The notes under the pieces were generated by a model. That model was not told where the DNA came from and did not search any database. It saw nothing but the letters and a program-made list of their open reading frames with translations. Positions 17,951 through 27,692 of a DNA stretch of 64,000 bases are shown here, piece after piece; position 1 is the first letter of the stretch, and each line of letters begins with the position of its first letter. Where the stretch lies: assembly GCF_014863585.1 (NCBI RefSeq), contig NZ_CP062253.1, forward strand, positions 3,312,501-3,376,500, written 5' to 3'. Position numbers and translations under genes: made by a program. The DNA is from Pseudomonas gozinkensis. GTDB lineage: Bacteria > Pseudomonadota > Gammaproteobacteria > Pseudomonadales > Pseudomonadaceae.

Positions 17951-18063
17951 CTACAAAAACTTAAGTGTTAGCATTTCAGCGTCTATTAATTAATGAAGAG
18001 TGATTGCGCATCCGCTGTGCGTGGGCGCGCGATATAAAACCTTTGATACCGGGTGAAGTACTG

Positions 18064-19518
18064 ATGAGCACGATCCATGATCAGGCAATGAATTATGTCT
18101 ACCAGCAAGTATTGCAACGACTGCTGAGTTTCTTTTCCCGTGCCGAACGCACGGCATTGCAACTGTTGATCCAGCGCCTGGCGGTTGCCGCCGGGGGCAT
18201 GGAACGCATCGGCGAATTCAAGGTGTTGGTGACTCAATCCGGCACACGCGACTGTTGTTACAGCCTGGCCTTGTTGCGTGCGGCCCAGTTGAGCATTGCC
18301 GGGCGTGCCCCCGCCACCTTTCAGTTGCGAGTCGCTACCCTGCGTTGCAATGGCGTACCGGCTTCGGCATTGCACAACATGCATCGCAGCTTCAGTGCAC
18401 TGTTCCTGCATGACGATCCAAGGGTCGAGCTTTTGATGGTGGATCATCGCGAGATCCTGCCTTTCAACCATCTGGCGCCTGTTTGCGACGAAGGGCGCGA
18501 GGCCGGCAGGCTCAACCTGCTGATGGTCGGACATCGTCGTGGACGGGATGAGGATCTGACACTGTGGGATGACCTGTACCTGACCACCGCCGAGTTCTAC
18601 GGTCAGGTGGCCCGCTGGAACAACGGTGTCGACGCCCTGATCAGTAGCGACAACGCACGCCGTCAGGAGCAGTTTCTCGATGGCCTGGACCGGGCAGTGC
18701 GCAAGGCCGGCATTGGCGAACTGGCGCGCACGGGGGGAGGGTTCGATGAATTGTTCGGATTGCTCGACAGCATCGGTGGCGATTGTTACCGCGAACTTTA
18801 TTCCCAGGACGATCGTGTACCGTGGCGACCGCTCGGCGAATTCGAAGCCTGTCGTCGCACCGGCTACATCGGCATCGACGATATGGTCGTCGGCAAAATG
18901 GAGGAGCGCTGGCCCTTGCTCAGCGATTTCCTCGGGTTTCAAGCCGATGAACTGATGATTGAAGCGCGTGCCGGTGAATGCACCGACCCTTTGGTCGGCG
19001 CCTACTTGAAGGGGTTGCAAGCCAGTTTTACCGAAGGGCGCAACTATGAAGCCGGTGTATCGGATTATCTGCAGCAATACCTGGCGACGATGCGCCGCAG
19101 GAACACACCCGAACAGGTTTGCGAACGTTTCATTTCCACATTCTGCAATCTGCCCGATCTCGTCGGGCAGCGGTCGCAGGCAACGGCGTCGCTGCAAAAG
19201 AATTTCGGCCTTAACGAGTCGCAACTGGTTTGCCTGCTGTTCGCGCCCTTCATCGATGCCGGCGCAGGCCTTGAACATTTCTTGCGCACCTGCCATCCGG
19301 GCATGCTGGTCGCCATGCCGGATCTGCACCGCGCGATGCAGGGCCTGCACGCGCCAGAGCAGGTCTTGCAATGGATGACCGATGTCAGCGGTTTGCCCTT
19401 GCGAATGATCTGCCGGTTATATGCAATGGATGCAATACGGAGGGACGAACACGTCGCGAAAGCGCATGAGCTGCCCGAGCACGAGCTCACGGCGACTGAC
19501 CGTTCGGCGGAAGGTTGA
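18064..19518 (+). CDS. Unrecognised 484-residue cytoplasmic protein
   Basis: I do not recognise this family. ATG 18064 follows GGGTGAAGT; an upstream start at 18004 has no site. The product has no signal peptide or membrane helix. It has many cysteines spread along its length (for example RDCCYS, RCNGV, GGDCYRE, EACRR, TFCNLPD, RTCHPGM). An alpha/beta-looking N-terminal part (about 30-170) includes LNLLMVGHRRGRDEDLTLWDD. The rest looks helical, with FYGQVARWNNGV, DSIGGDCYRELYSQD and YLQQYLATMRRRNTPEQVCERF. No nucleotide-binding or catalytic signature is evident. The MocR-type regulator starts 50 bases downstream on the same strand, so the two are likely co-transcribed. Confidence 0.75.
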   Translation: MSTIHDQAMNYVYQQVLQRLLSFFSRAERTALQLLIQRLAVAAGGMERIGEFKVLVTQSGTRDCCYSLALLRAAQLSIAGRAPATFQLRVATLRCNGVPASALHNMHRSFSALFLHDDPRVELLMVDHREILPFNHLAPVCDEGREAGRLNLLMVGHRRGRDEDLTLWDDLYLTTAEFYGQVARWNNGVDALISSDNARRQEQFLDGLDRAVRKAGIGELARTGGGFDELFGLLDSIGGDCYRELYSQDDRVPWRPLGEFEACRRTGYIGIDDMVVGKMEERWPLLSDFLGFQADELMIEARAGECTDPLVGAYLKGLQASFTEGRNYEAGVSDYLQQYLATMRRRNTPEQVCERFISTFCNLPDLVGQRSQATASLQKNFGLNESQLVCLLFAPFIDAGAGLEHFLRTCHPGMLVAMPDLHRAMQGLHAPEQVLQWMTDVSGLPLRMICRLYAMDAIRRDEHVAKAHELPEHELTATDRSAEG

Positions 19519-19567
19519 GTGTGAGTTTGTTAATCCGCCACGGGGACGTGCCTGCGGACACCTGCTC

Positions 19568-20998
19568 ATGAGTGAGTCGCAAGCGTCCGGTTTTGCCTAT
19601 CAGGCGGTCTATCGCTACCTGACGCAACTGATCAGCGAGCCGGGCAATCAGGGCGCCATTCGACTGCCGTCGTTAAGGCAACTGGCCGAGCGGTTGAACG
19701 TATCGATCTCGACCATTCAGTACGCCTATGCCCTGCTGGAGAAAGAAGGCCGGGTCTATTCCGTGGCCAAATCTGGATATTTTGCACAGGCGACATCGAC
19801 GGTCATGCCGCCAGGACGCGGCAGTGATTTGCTGGAAACGGTCTACGTCAACGCCAGATGCGCTGGCATGCAGGTACTGAGTGCCGATGAGCCGGCGTTG
19901 GTCCAGCCACTGGATCGCCCCCTGCTGACGCTTGAGCGAGAGCTGTTGCGCCAGTATCCCCAGCATTTGCAAACGCCTGCCCAGCCTTGCGGCGAGCTGG
20001 AGCTGCGCACATTGTTGGCGGCCCGCTACACCTCCTCGGCGACACATTGCTGGCACGCCGAGGACGTTTACATCGGTGCCGATCTGAGAGGGGTGCTGGA
20101 AATCCTGATTGCCGTTCTCGAGTTGCGCCACGCAACCGTCGTCGTCGAGTCGCCCTGTGACTGGATGATTCTGCGTTTGCTGGAGTCCGCCGAAGTCCGG
20201 GTCATCGAACTCCCGGTTCAGCCAGACGGAGCACTCAGTCCGCAGAGACTCCAGAGAATGCTCGAAACCGAGCGAGTGCGGTTGATCCTGCTGTCCTCGA
20301 AACTGAACATGCCGCACGGGAGCCGTATCCCCCCGGACAGTCGCCAGGCCGTCGTGCAGTTGCTCACGAATCATGGCACCTGGGTTCTGGAGAACGATTG
20401 TCATGGCGAGTTGCTGGACGAGGCTGACGGTGAGCCACTGCGCGAGCTGGTGGATCCCGATCGGTTGTTGGTCTTCTCCATGTTCGAAAAAATCATCGGG
20501 GTTGAAGCGCCCTACGGGTTTGTCCTGTCGCGACAATGGCGCGCCGATCTGCAGCGTCATTTCCTGTTGCGTTCGTTTCGTCTGTCACCGATCCGCCAGA
20601 AGGCCATTGCCCGTCTCTACGGGAGCGGGCGGGTCGATCAGCACTTGCCGGTGCTCAAGCGCATACTCAAGGAGCGTCGGACGCGATGGGTCGAGTTGAT
20701 AAGTGAACGCCTGGGCGACATTGTGCAGGTCATCGAACCCCAGGGTGGTGCAACGATCTGGCTGCATTCTGCCCGCCCGATCACAATGGACGCCGTGTTT
20801 CAGCGGTTGCTAAAACAACACGTGCTGATTGCACCGGGAGAACTGTTCAGTCTCCAGGGGCTGCACGCGCAGAACCTGCGCCTGAGTGTAACCGGCAGCG
20901 CCGAACATGAGTTGTTAAGACTTGTCGGACTGCTCGGGGATGCGTTACGACTGGCTCCGCGGACGGATGTTCGAAAACACGCGGCCTGTACGCAATAG
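19568..20998 (+). CDS. MocR-type regulator (GntR winged helix fused to aminotransferase-like domain)
   Basis: A 476-residue PLP-dependent transcription regulator of the MocR class. A GntR winged helix occupies about residues 10-75 (RLPSLRQLAERLNVSISTIQYAYALLEKEGRV). The rest is a fold-type I aminotransferase-like domain with ENDCHGELL and the lysine region FSMFEKIIGVEAPYGFV, where the lysine should bind PLP. ATG 19568 was chosen because it directly precedes the winged helix; the frame opens at 19421 but overlaps the upstream gene. Such regulators usually control a neighbouring gene of amine, vitamin or amino-acid metabolism, which makes the unknown 18064 gene a candidate partner. Confidence 0.88.
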   Translation: MSESQASGFAYQAVYRYLTQLISEPGNQGAIRLPSLRQLAERLNVSISTIQYAYALLEKEGRVYSVAKSGYFAQATSTVMPPGRGSDLLETVYVNARCAGMQVLSADEPALVQPLDRPLLTLERELLRQYPQHLQTPAQPCGELELRTLLAARYTSSATHCWHAEDVYIGADLRGVLEILIAVLELRHATVVVESPCDWMILRLLESAEVRVIELPVQPDGALSPQRLQRMLETERVRLILLSSKLNMPHGSRIPPDSRQAVVQLLTNHGTWVLENDCHGELLDEADGEPLRELVDPDRLLVFSMFEKIIGVEAPYGFVLSRQWRADLQRHFLLRSFRLSPIRQKAIARLYGSGRVDQHLPVLKRILKERRTRWVELISERLGDIVQVIEPQGGATIWLHSARPITMDAVFQRLLKQHVLIAPGELFSLQGLHAQNLRLSVTGSAEHELLRLVGLLGDALRLAPRTDVRKHAACTQ

Positions 20999-21074
20999 AC
21001 CCCATCGCACTCCGGACAAACTGCCAGTAAACTCCGCTGTAATTTCCTGAACCACTCTATTTCAGAGGTTTTGC

Positions 21075-22721
21075 ATGACACTCAGTCCTTTTGCGGGCAA
21101 ACCGGCACCGGCAGAACTGTTGGTCGACATCCCGCGACTGGTTACGGCGTATTACACCGGGCAGCCCGACGCCTCGGTTTCCACCCAGCGCGTGGCGTTC
21201 GGCACCTCCGGGCACCGGGGCAGTTCCTTTGATTTGAGTTTCAACGAATGGCACGTTCTGGCCATCAGCCAGGCGATCTGCCTGTATCGCGAAGCCCAGG
21301 GCATTACCGGGCCGCTGTTCGTCGGCATCGATACTCACGCGCTGTCGACCCCGGCCGGGGCCAGTGCCCTGGAAGTGCTGGCGGCCAACGGCGTGACTGT
21401 GATGATCGCCGAAGGCGATGAGTACACCCCGACCCCGGCAGTCTCCCACGCCATTCTTTGCTACAACCGTGGTCGCACCACCGGTCTGGCCGACGGCATC
21501 GTCATCACCCCGTCGCACAACCCGCCACAAAGCGGCGGCTACAAGTACAACCCAACCAACGGTGGCCCGGCCGACACCCACATCACCAAGTGGATCGAAG
21601 CCAAGGCCAACGAACTGCTGGCCAACAAACTGGCCGGCGTCAAACGCATCAGCTACGAGCAGGCGCTCAAGGCCGAAACCACCCACCGTCACGACTACGT
21701 CAACACCTACGTCGCCGACCTGATCAATGTCATCGACTTCGATGCCATTCGCGGCGCCAAGCTGCGCCTGGGCGTCGATCCGCTGGGCGGAGCAGGGGTG
21801 CGCTACTGGTCGGCGATTGCCGAGCACTATCGTCTGGACCTGGACGTGGTGAACAAGGAAGTCGACTCGACGTTCCGCTTCATGACCGTCGACTGGGACG
21901 GGCAGATCCGCATGGACCCATCGTCCAGCCATGCCATGCAAGGCCTGATCGGTCTGAAAGAGCGTTTTGACGTGGCCTTCGCCTGCGACCCGGATCACGA
22001 CCGCCACGGCATCGTCACACCGTCCGGCGGCCTGCTGGCACCTAACAACTACCTGGCGGTGTCGATCGACTACCTGTTCCAGAACCGTCCGCAATGGCGT
22101 GCCGACGCGGCCGTGGGTAAAACCGTGGTCAGCAGCGGCCTGATCGATCGCGTGGCCAAGCGTCTGGGCCGTCGCCTGTACGAAGTGCCGGTCGGCTTCA
22201 AATGGTTCGCCGATGGCCTGTTCGACGGCTCGCTTGGTTTTGGCGGCGAAGAAAGCGCCGGCGCCTCGTTCCTGCGCAAGGACGGCGGTGTCTGGAGCAC
22301 CGACAAGGACGGTCTGATTCCAGCCCTGCTGGCCGCTGAAATGACCGCGCGTACCGGCCGCGACCCAAGCCAGGCCTACCGTGCATTGACCGATGAGCTG
22401 GGCGAACCGTTCTCGGTACGTGTCGACGCCAAGGCCAACCCGGAACAGAAAGCGCTGCTGAGCAAGCTGTCGCCTGAGCAGGTCACCTCGACCGAACTGG
22501 CGGGCGAGAAGATCCAGAGCATCCTCAGCAAGGCTCCAGGCAACGATCAGGCCATCGGCGGTCTGAAAGTGATGACCGAAAACGGCTGGTTCGCCGCACG
22601 TCCGTCGGGCACAGAAGACATCTACAAGATCTACGCCGAAAGCTTCATCGGCGACGACCACCTCAAGCAACTGGTGGCCGAAGCGCAAACCCTGGTGGAC
22701 GGTGCGATCAGTACCAAGTAA
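21075..22721 (+). CDS. pgm: Phosphoglucomutase, alpha-D-glucose phosphate-specific
   Basis: A 548-residue enzyme of the phosphohexomutase superfamily that interconverts glucose 1-phosphate and glucose 6-phosphate for glycogen, trehalose and polysaccharide synthesis. The phosphoserine loop TPSHNPP holds Ser147. The metal loop is CDPDHDRHG, the sugar-binding loop [10 protein letters not shown] and the phosphate-binding loop [15 protein letters not shown]. Length and motifs match E. coli Pgm. It has its own terminator and is convergent with the pirin gene. Confidence 0.95.
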   Translation: MTLSPFAGKPAPAELLVDIPRLVTAYYTGQPDASVSTQRVAFGTSGHRGSSFDLSFNEWHVLAISQAICLYREAQGITGPLFVGIDTHALSTPAGASALEVLAANGVTVMIAEGDEYTPTPAVSHAILCYNRGRTTGLADGIVITPSHNPPQSGGYKYNPTNGGPADTHITKWIEAKANELLANKLAGVKRISYEQALKAETTHRHDYVNTYVADLINVIDFDAIRGAKLRLGVDPLGGAGVRYWSAIAEHYRLDLDVVNKEVDSTFRFMTVDWDGQIRMDPSSSHAMQGLIGLKERFDVAFACDPDHDRHGIVTPSGGLLAPNNYLAVSIDYLFQNRPQWRADAAVGKTVVSSGLIDRVAKRLGRRLYEVPVGFKWFADGLFDGSLGFGGEESAGASFLRKDGGVWSTDKDGLIPALLAAEMTARTGRDPSQAYRALTDELGEPFSVRVDAKANPEQKALLSKLSPEQVTSTELAGEKIQSILSKAPGNDQAIGGLKVMTENGWFAARPSGTEDIYKIYAESFIGDDHLKQLVAEAQTLVDGAISTK

Positions 22722-22734
22722 CACCTGACGACGG

Positions 22735-22764
22735 AAAAGGGCGACCCTGAGGTCGCCCTTTTTT
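22735..22764 (+). terminator. Terminator between pgm and pirin gene
   Basis: Strong stem AAGGGCGACC / GGTCGCCCTT with loop CTGA and a run of six T on the plus strand. A four-T run on the other strand means it may also serve the convergent pirin gene. Confidence 0.9.
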
Positions 22765-22782
22765 GTGCCCGCGATTCGCCGA

Positions 22783-23478
22783 TCAGGCCAGATCCACCAA
22801 CACGATCTCGCTGTCTTCCAGCGCCGTAACGGTCAACACCTGTTCATCAGCCACCGCCACACCGTCTCGAGCTTGTGCGCGCAAGCCATTGACTTCAATG
22901 ACACCCGTAGCGGGAACCAGATAGGCACGACGCCCGGCATCAAGACGATATTCAGCGGTTTCCCCAGCCTTGATATTGGCCGCCACCAAGCGCGCATTGG
23001 CGCGGATGCGCAGGCTCTGATCGTCACCGTCCTTGCCGCTGGCGAGGGTCACGAAACCTTCGCGGTCGCCTTTCGGAAACGGTTTGGCGCCCCAGGACGG
23101 CGGTGCGCCGGTTTCGGTCGGCAGAATCCAGATCTGGAAGATCTTGGTGTCCGTGGCTTCCAGGTTGTATTCGCTGTGGGCGATCCCGGTGCCGGCGCTC
23201 ATGACCTGCACGTCGCCAGCCTCGGTGCGGCCCTTGTTGCCCAGGTTGTCCTGGTGGCTGATCGCACCTTCACGCACGTAAGTGATGATTTCCATGTCAC
23301 GGTGCGGGTGGGTAGGGAAGCCCGTGCCGGCGGCAATGATGTCGTCGTTCCACACGCGCAGGTTGCCCCAGCTCATGCGTCGCGGATCGTAGTACTCGGC
23401 GAACGAAAAATGGTGATGGGCATCCAACCAGCCGTGATGGGCGCCGCCCAGCGAGTTGAAAGGTCTGAGTTCAAGCAT
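22783..23478 (-). CDS. Pirin family protein (YhhW-like)
   Basis: A 231-residue bicupin of the pirin family. The N-terminal cupin carries the metal-binding HPHRDMEIITYV motif and HSEYN; the start region LGGAHHGWLDAHHHFSFAEYYDP is typical. Some members, such as E. coli YhhW, show quercetin 2,3-dioxygenase activity in vitro, but the physiological role is unclear. It is a single gene, convergent with pgm, with an apparent GAGGAGACG site before the ATG. Confidence 0.92.
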   Translation of the reverse strand: MLELRPFNSLGGAHHGWLDAHHHFSFAEYYDPRRMSWGNLRVWNDDIIAAGTGFPTHPHRDMEIITYVREGAISHQDNLGNKGRTEAGDVQVMSAGTGIAHSEYNLEATDTKIFQIWILPTETGAPPSWGAKPFPKGDREGFVTLASGKDGDDQSLRIRANARLVAANIKAGETAEYRLDAGRRAYLVPATGVIEVNGLRAQARDGVAVADEQVLTVTALEDSEIVLVDLA

Positions 23479-23756
23479 GATCGTCTCCTCAAAAGGTTCG
23501 TCATGGGGCGTGATGCCTGGGCCACGAAGCGAGACCGGTGATTGATGGCAGGCATCATCTATCAGTCAATCATCGAGAAAAAGCGTAAAAACTGCGGCAT
23601 TCCAATCGAATCGATTGATATGAAAAAGGCTCGAAACCGTCTCATCCCACCTTCAATTCATCGCCTAAACCAATGACCTGTAAGCATTTCGCTAGAACAA
23701 AAAAGCAAATGCAGACACCATAGCCCTCAACAGCCTCACATCCGGAGTCCGTCAGC

Positions 23757-26231
23757 GTGGCGCAACACACCCCCGATCTTCCTCCCGAACCTCGTCCCCT
23801 GGCCGAGATGCCCTGGTTCAAACGCCTGGCGGCGCGTTTCCTTGGCCACGGCCTGACACAACTGCGTGCCCAGCATCGGGCTTCGTGGTTGCACGGCCAG
23901 GCCGATGGCTTTCGCAGCGGGCATACCGCCGGCGTGGATTACGGGTACAAGGAAGGCAAGGCTGACGGGCTGGAAGAGGGCCGCCAGGTCTTGTTGATCC
24001 GCGACAGCCGCAATACCGAGCATCGCCCGCCGGGTATCGACAATCATCTGTTCGACGACTGGCGCCTGCCAGTCAGCGCAGAGTTGAAGAAGCGCATGAA
24101 AGCCGACGTCGCACGCCTGCTGCCAGCCCACGCCCAGCCAAGCGTTGCGCAATGGAAAATGATATTCAGCGATACCCCGTCAACCTCCGTGATTGCCGGC
24201 GCCGGAGCCGGCAAGTCGACCACGCTGGTGCTGCGAATCCTGCTGCTGACTCACTATCTGGGCTTCGAGCTCGATTCGATGACCGTGGTGACTTTCACCC
24301 GCGAGTCGCGCAAGGACTTCATCAACAAACTGATCGAACTGTTCGCGTTGTGGGGCCGGGCACTCAGTCAGAAAGACGCCCGGGATCTGGTGCGCACCTT
24401 TCACTCGCGGATCCTGCCGATGGTTCGCAGCCTGCCGGGGTTCGAGCGCTTGCAGGCATTCGAAAACCTCAGCCACCGCGTGCAGGGCGGAGAAGAAGAT
24501 GTCGACAGCAATCCGTTCGATCTGCGCATCAACGACGCACAGCGCCAGCAGCTCAACGCCTGTTACCACCGTCTCTACAAAGAAGACCCGCGCTTTGCGC
24601 AGCTGATCCAGCCGTTGTCCCGCCACGCCTTGCAGCTCAAGGAGCTGGAGCGCGATCACCCGGACGTGCAAAAGCGTGTCGCTGTAACCGAGCTGGCAGC
24701 CCGTCGCGACGAAGAGCTGTGCGACATGATCGAAGACTTGTGGCTCCGCGCCGGCGCCTGGCCGATCAAGGGCATCGAACCGAGCCGTCAGACTTTCGAA
24801 ATCAACGGCGCATCGTTCCATTGCCACGGCTACATTCCGAGTCTGGATGCCTGGGTGGTGTTGGGTTTCGATCCTCGGGAAAACCCGCAGGTCTGCCGTC
24901 CCAACGCCAAACTGACGGTGCGTGCAGAGTGGGCAGTCAAGCGCACCCTGTTTCAAGCTTTCTGTCGTAAACCATTGATTTGGCTGGATAGTTACGAGTC
25001 GTCAAAGCGTTTATTGGCCGCACTGGCAGGTGATGTCAGCGCCGGCCCCGGCTTCGATTACAAGGTCAAGGGTGAGCTCGCGTCCGCGCCATTGCTCGAC
25101 TGCTTTGTCGCCGCCGCAGGCTTCATCGAGAATCTGGGCCTGGATGTGCCGGACGCCGTTGGCCGCATGAGTTTCGCCAAGGACGATCCGGACCGGTTTT
25201 TCTTCGAGGCCTTGAGTCTGTTCTGGCGTGCGCTGGAAGACCATCTTCTGGATCAGAAACCGCCTGTCATGACCTACAACCGGATGTTTGCGCTGTTCAG
25301 CGAGCACTCACCAGAAAACTTCAAACTGCTCGGCGATGAGCTGCTGCGACCGATGTCGCACCTGATGATCGATGAATTCCAGGACGTTTCCCCGCAAATC
25401 GTCTCCTGGATCCGCGCCAGTCTGTCGGAAATCCGCAGTCGAGGCCCGGCCATGCACGTCGGACGAGGCGCACAGCGATCATCGCTACTTTGTGTAGGTG
25501 ATGACTGGCAGTCGATCTACGGCTGGCGGGGCAGTTCGCCAAGCTACTTCATGGAGTTCAACAAGGAGTTTCCGTCGCCGAGCACCACCCGGGTGATGCT
25601 CAGCGACAACTATCGCAGCCATCAGCACATCATCGACGCTGCGGAGCACATCGTCCGGGCAGCGCCGGCGATTCCCGGCAAGAAGGCCAAGGCCTGCGGC
25701 GAAGAGAGGCCGTTGCAGCCGGTCAACGTGCTTGAACGCGATGATCAGGCTCTCGGCCAGCGCCTGGCAGAACACTATCGAAAGGGCGATTCAATCCTGA
25801 TGCTCTATCGAAAAAGCAGCGATAAGTTATTGATAGAACAGCATATTCAATCTGTAGTTAATGTAGATTCGAGTTTGCCGTACGAGTCCCGCCGCCTGAA
25901 ACAACTGACCTATCACAGTGCCAAAGGCTTGCAGGCTGACGCGGTTTTCCTGCTGGGCGATTGCCAGCACCTGACCAGTTCGCCGTACAAGAATCAGGTG
26001 TATCGCATGGCCGGACTGGGCAAGGCCGGTGACAGCGAGCCATACGACAGCGCGCAGAAAGACGAAATCCTGCGCCTGGCCTACGTCGGTATTACCCGCG
26101 CAGTCAGCCATTGCTACTGGTATGTCGAGCCGCAGGACACTCAAGCGGTCAACATGCCTCGGGCCTCGGATCGGGTCGCCAAAGGCAAACCGTTCTTCGT
26201 CGATCATCGGCCAGAAAAGAAAACAGCCTGA
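23757..26231 (+). CDS. UvrD/Rep-family superfamily 1 DNA helicase
   Basis: An 824-residue protein starting at GTG 23757. After an N-terminal region of about 120 residues, helicase motifs follow: Walker A AGAGAGKST near residues 145-153, Ia VVTFTRES, motif II DEFQDVSP, motif III GDDWQSIYGWRGS, motif IV DNYRS, and motif VI AYVGITRAVSHCYW. This is the UvrD-like superfamily 1A set, with 3'-5' DNA unwinding expected. The size and N-terminal extension are reminiscent of helicase IV (HelD), but I cannot assign a subfamily. It stands alone, with a strong terminator after it. Confidence 0.85.
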   Translation: MAQHTPDLPPEPRPLAEMPWFKRLAARFLGHGLTQLRAQHRASWLHGQADGFRSGHTAGVDYGYKEGKADGLEEGRQVLLIRDSRNTEHRPPGIDNHLFDDWRLPVSAELKKRMKADVARLLPAHAQPSVAQWKMIFSDTPSTSVIAGAGAGKSTTLVLRILLLTHYLGFELDSMTVVTFTRESRKDFINKLIELFALWGRALSQKDARDLVRTFHSRILPMVRSLPGFERLQAFENLSHRVQGGEEDVDSNPFDLRINDAQRQQLNACYHRLYKEDPRFAQLIQPLSRHALQLKELERDHPDVQKRVAVTELAARRDEELCDMIEDLWLRAGAWPIKGIEPSRQTFEINGASFHCHGYIPSLDAWVVLGFDPRENPQVCRPNAKLTVRAEWAVKRTLFQAFCRKPLIWLDSYESSKRLLAALAGDVSAGPGFDYKVKGELASAPLLDCFVAAAGFIENLGLDVPDAVGRMSFAKDDPDRFFFEALSLFWRALEDHLLDQKPPVMTYNRMFALFSEHSPENFKLLGDELLRPMSHLMIDEFQDVSPQIVSWIRASLSEIRSRGPAMHVGRGAQRSSLLCVGDDWQSIYGWRGSSPSYFMEFNKEFPSPSTTRVMLSDNYRSHQHIIDAAEHIVRAAPAIPGKKAKACGEERPLQPVNVLERDDQALGQRLAEHYRKGDSILMLYRKSSDKLLIEQHIQSVVNVDSSLPYESRRLKQLTYHSAKGLQADAVFLLGDCQHLTSSPYKNQVYRMAGLGKAGDSEPYDSAQKDEILRLAYVGITRAVSHCYWYVEPQDTQAVNMPRASDRVAKGKPFFVDHRPEKKTA

Positions 26232-26245
26232 ATCCACCGCCCATG

Positions 26246-26277
26246 AAAAAGCCCGCACAAAGCGGGCTTTTTATTTT
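26246..26277 (+). terminator. Bidirectional terminator
   Basis: Stem AAAAAGCCCGC / GCGGGCTTTTT with loop ACAAA and T-rich tails on both strands. It lies between the convergent helicase and DUF1652 genes. Confidence 0.9.
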
Positions 26278-26288
26278 AAATCAGCTGG

Positions 26289-26624
26289 TTACGCGTAACT
26301 CTTAAGGGATTCGGGAGGAATGAAAGCCTCCAGTTCATCCTCAACGGCTTCGATTATTCGCTCCACATCCGCTGCGTTCATCACTGTGGCACAGGGAATG
26401 CCGGCGATGGCGATCAGGGTTTCGCCGCTGGCCCGATCGAACAGGCGCGCGACCAGACTGCCCGGCGCATCCATGGTTGCCTCGAAACCCATGGGATGAA
26501 AATGCCAGCGCATCAGCTGGCAGGCATTGGGAAACGTGACCTTGCTTGAGCCTTTATTCATGTGTTGCCCGCCTTCTTCATCGAGCGCTTCCGTTTGCTC
26601 ATGGTAGGTGGGAAGAGCCTTCAT
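26289..26624 (-). CDS. DUF1652 family protein
   Basis: A 111-residue protein whose core (NACQLMRWHFHPMGFEATMDAPGSLVARLFD, then GETLIAIAGI) fits the Pseudomonas-specific DUF1652 family. The start is uncertain: ATG 26561 (90 residues, purine-rich AAGAAGGCGGG upstream) may be more likely than ATG 26624. No function is known. It has no signal peptide and is probably a small cytoplasmic protein. Confidence 0.75.
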   Translation of the reverse strand: MKALPTYHEQTEALDEEGGQHMNKGSSKVTFPNACQLMRWHFHPMGFEATMDAPGSLVARLFDRASGETLIAIAGIPCATVMNAADVERIIEAVEDELEAFIPPESLKSYA

Positions 26625-26825
26625 TGGCTCAACCGGTGATTGCCTTTAAAAGTAGCATCTGGATGTGAAATTCCTGTGAGAATTTTCAGTTCATTTAGCG
26701 ATTGCGCGGATTTTTTTGATGTAAGTCACGATCCATCCCAGTCGTCGCCAAAATGCCATCACGGCCGGGTTGTTGATGCGGCGCCTGAAGTTGGGCAAGC
26801 TCGGTTCTTTTGCCTTGAGTCCCTT

Positions 26826-27641
26826 ATGCACGCCGATGATGACAGCCCGGAACAGAGCCAGGCCACGGCCGAAACGGTCATGCGCTATCACCTGTGCTGG
26901 AAGCACCGGGACCTGAATGGCGTGATGGCGCTGTACCACCCGGACATCCAGTACAACGACTTCTTCCAGAACCGCGTGCTCGGCCTCGACGAGTTGCGCG
27001 AGTACGTCCGGGTCAGCATGCCGCGCGAATCCGATGAAGCGCTGGAGCATTGCGACCGCATCCGCATCGACGGCAACACCGCCTTCATTCAATACGAAGT
27101 GACATTGCGCGGCGGCAACGGGCTGGTGTCGTTTCGTTCCAGCGAAGCGATCACGGTCAAGGACGGCCAGATCTGGCGGGTCAACGAGTACGCCTCGCTG
27201 GTTCGCGAACCGGCTGACAGCCCGACGGCCACCCACCAGCGGCCGGCGGTGAGTCGCCTGGGTCTGTCGCCGCGACAGTTGAGCTTCATGGCCGATGACT
27301 TGCAGCAGTATTTCCAGCGTCAGCAACCGTATCTCGACCCCGAACTCGACCTGCAACGGGTGGCGAAGGAGTGCGGGTACAGCCGCAACCAGATTTCCTA
27401 CCTGTTGAATCAGGTGCTGGGGCAAAGCTTCTACCGCTACGTCAATCAGGCGCGTCTGCAACATCTACTGCGGTCACTGGACAGCGCCACGCCGCCACTG
27501 CGCATCGACGAACTGGCCTTCGCCGCCGGTTTCAATTCGCTGTCGGCTTTCTACAGCTGCTTTCGCCAGCACACCGGCCAGTCGCCCAAGGCCTATGCGA
27601 AGCAAATTTCTTTGCGGACACGCGCGCAAGACAATTCCTGA
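26826..27641 (+). CDS. AraC-type regulator with N-terminal SnoaL/NTF2-like domain
   Basis: A 271-residue protein. Residues about 10-125 look like a SnoaL/NTF2-like fold (MRYHLCWKHRDLNGVMALYHPDIQYNDFF, ending with VKDGQIWRVNEYASLV). Residues about 165-265 form an AraC DNA-binding domain (DLQRVAKECGYSRNQISYLLNQVLGQSFYRYVNQARL, then AFAAGFNSLSAFYSCFRQHTGQSPKAY). I chose ATG 26826; the frame is open from 26640 but without a convincing start. It sits 51 bases before the FAD oxidoreductase on the same strand, so local control of that locus is likely. The ligand may bind the NTF2-like pocket. Confidence 0.88.
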   Translation: MHADDDSPEQSQATAETVMRYHLCWKHRDLNGVMALYHPDIQYNDFFQNRVLGLDELREYVRVSMPRESDEALEHCDRIRIDGNTAFIQYEVTLRGGNGLVSFRSSEAITVKDGQIWRVNEYASLVREPADSPTATHQRPAVSRLGLSPRQLSFMADDLQQYFQRQQPYLDPELDLQRVAKECGYSRNQISYLLNQVLGQSFYRYVNQARLQHLLRSLDSATPPLRIDELAFAAGFNSLSAFYSCFRQHTGQSPKAYAKQISLRTRAQDNS

Positions 27642-27692
27642 GTTCTGCCACTAGGATCGACGCCATCGAAACCTGGATTGGCGGAGTCTTGC

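Larger units (their letters stand above)
17519..18063 (+). other. AT-rich intergenic region after mexS
   Basis: About 545 bases, visibly richer in AT than the surroundings. Besides the hairpin at 17529-17552 I see one small ORF (17705-17950) and no clear promoter or RNA gene. The second half (17955-18063) must carry the promoter of the 18064 gene. Confidence 0.5.
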
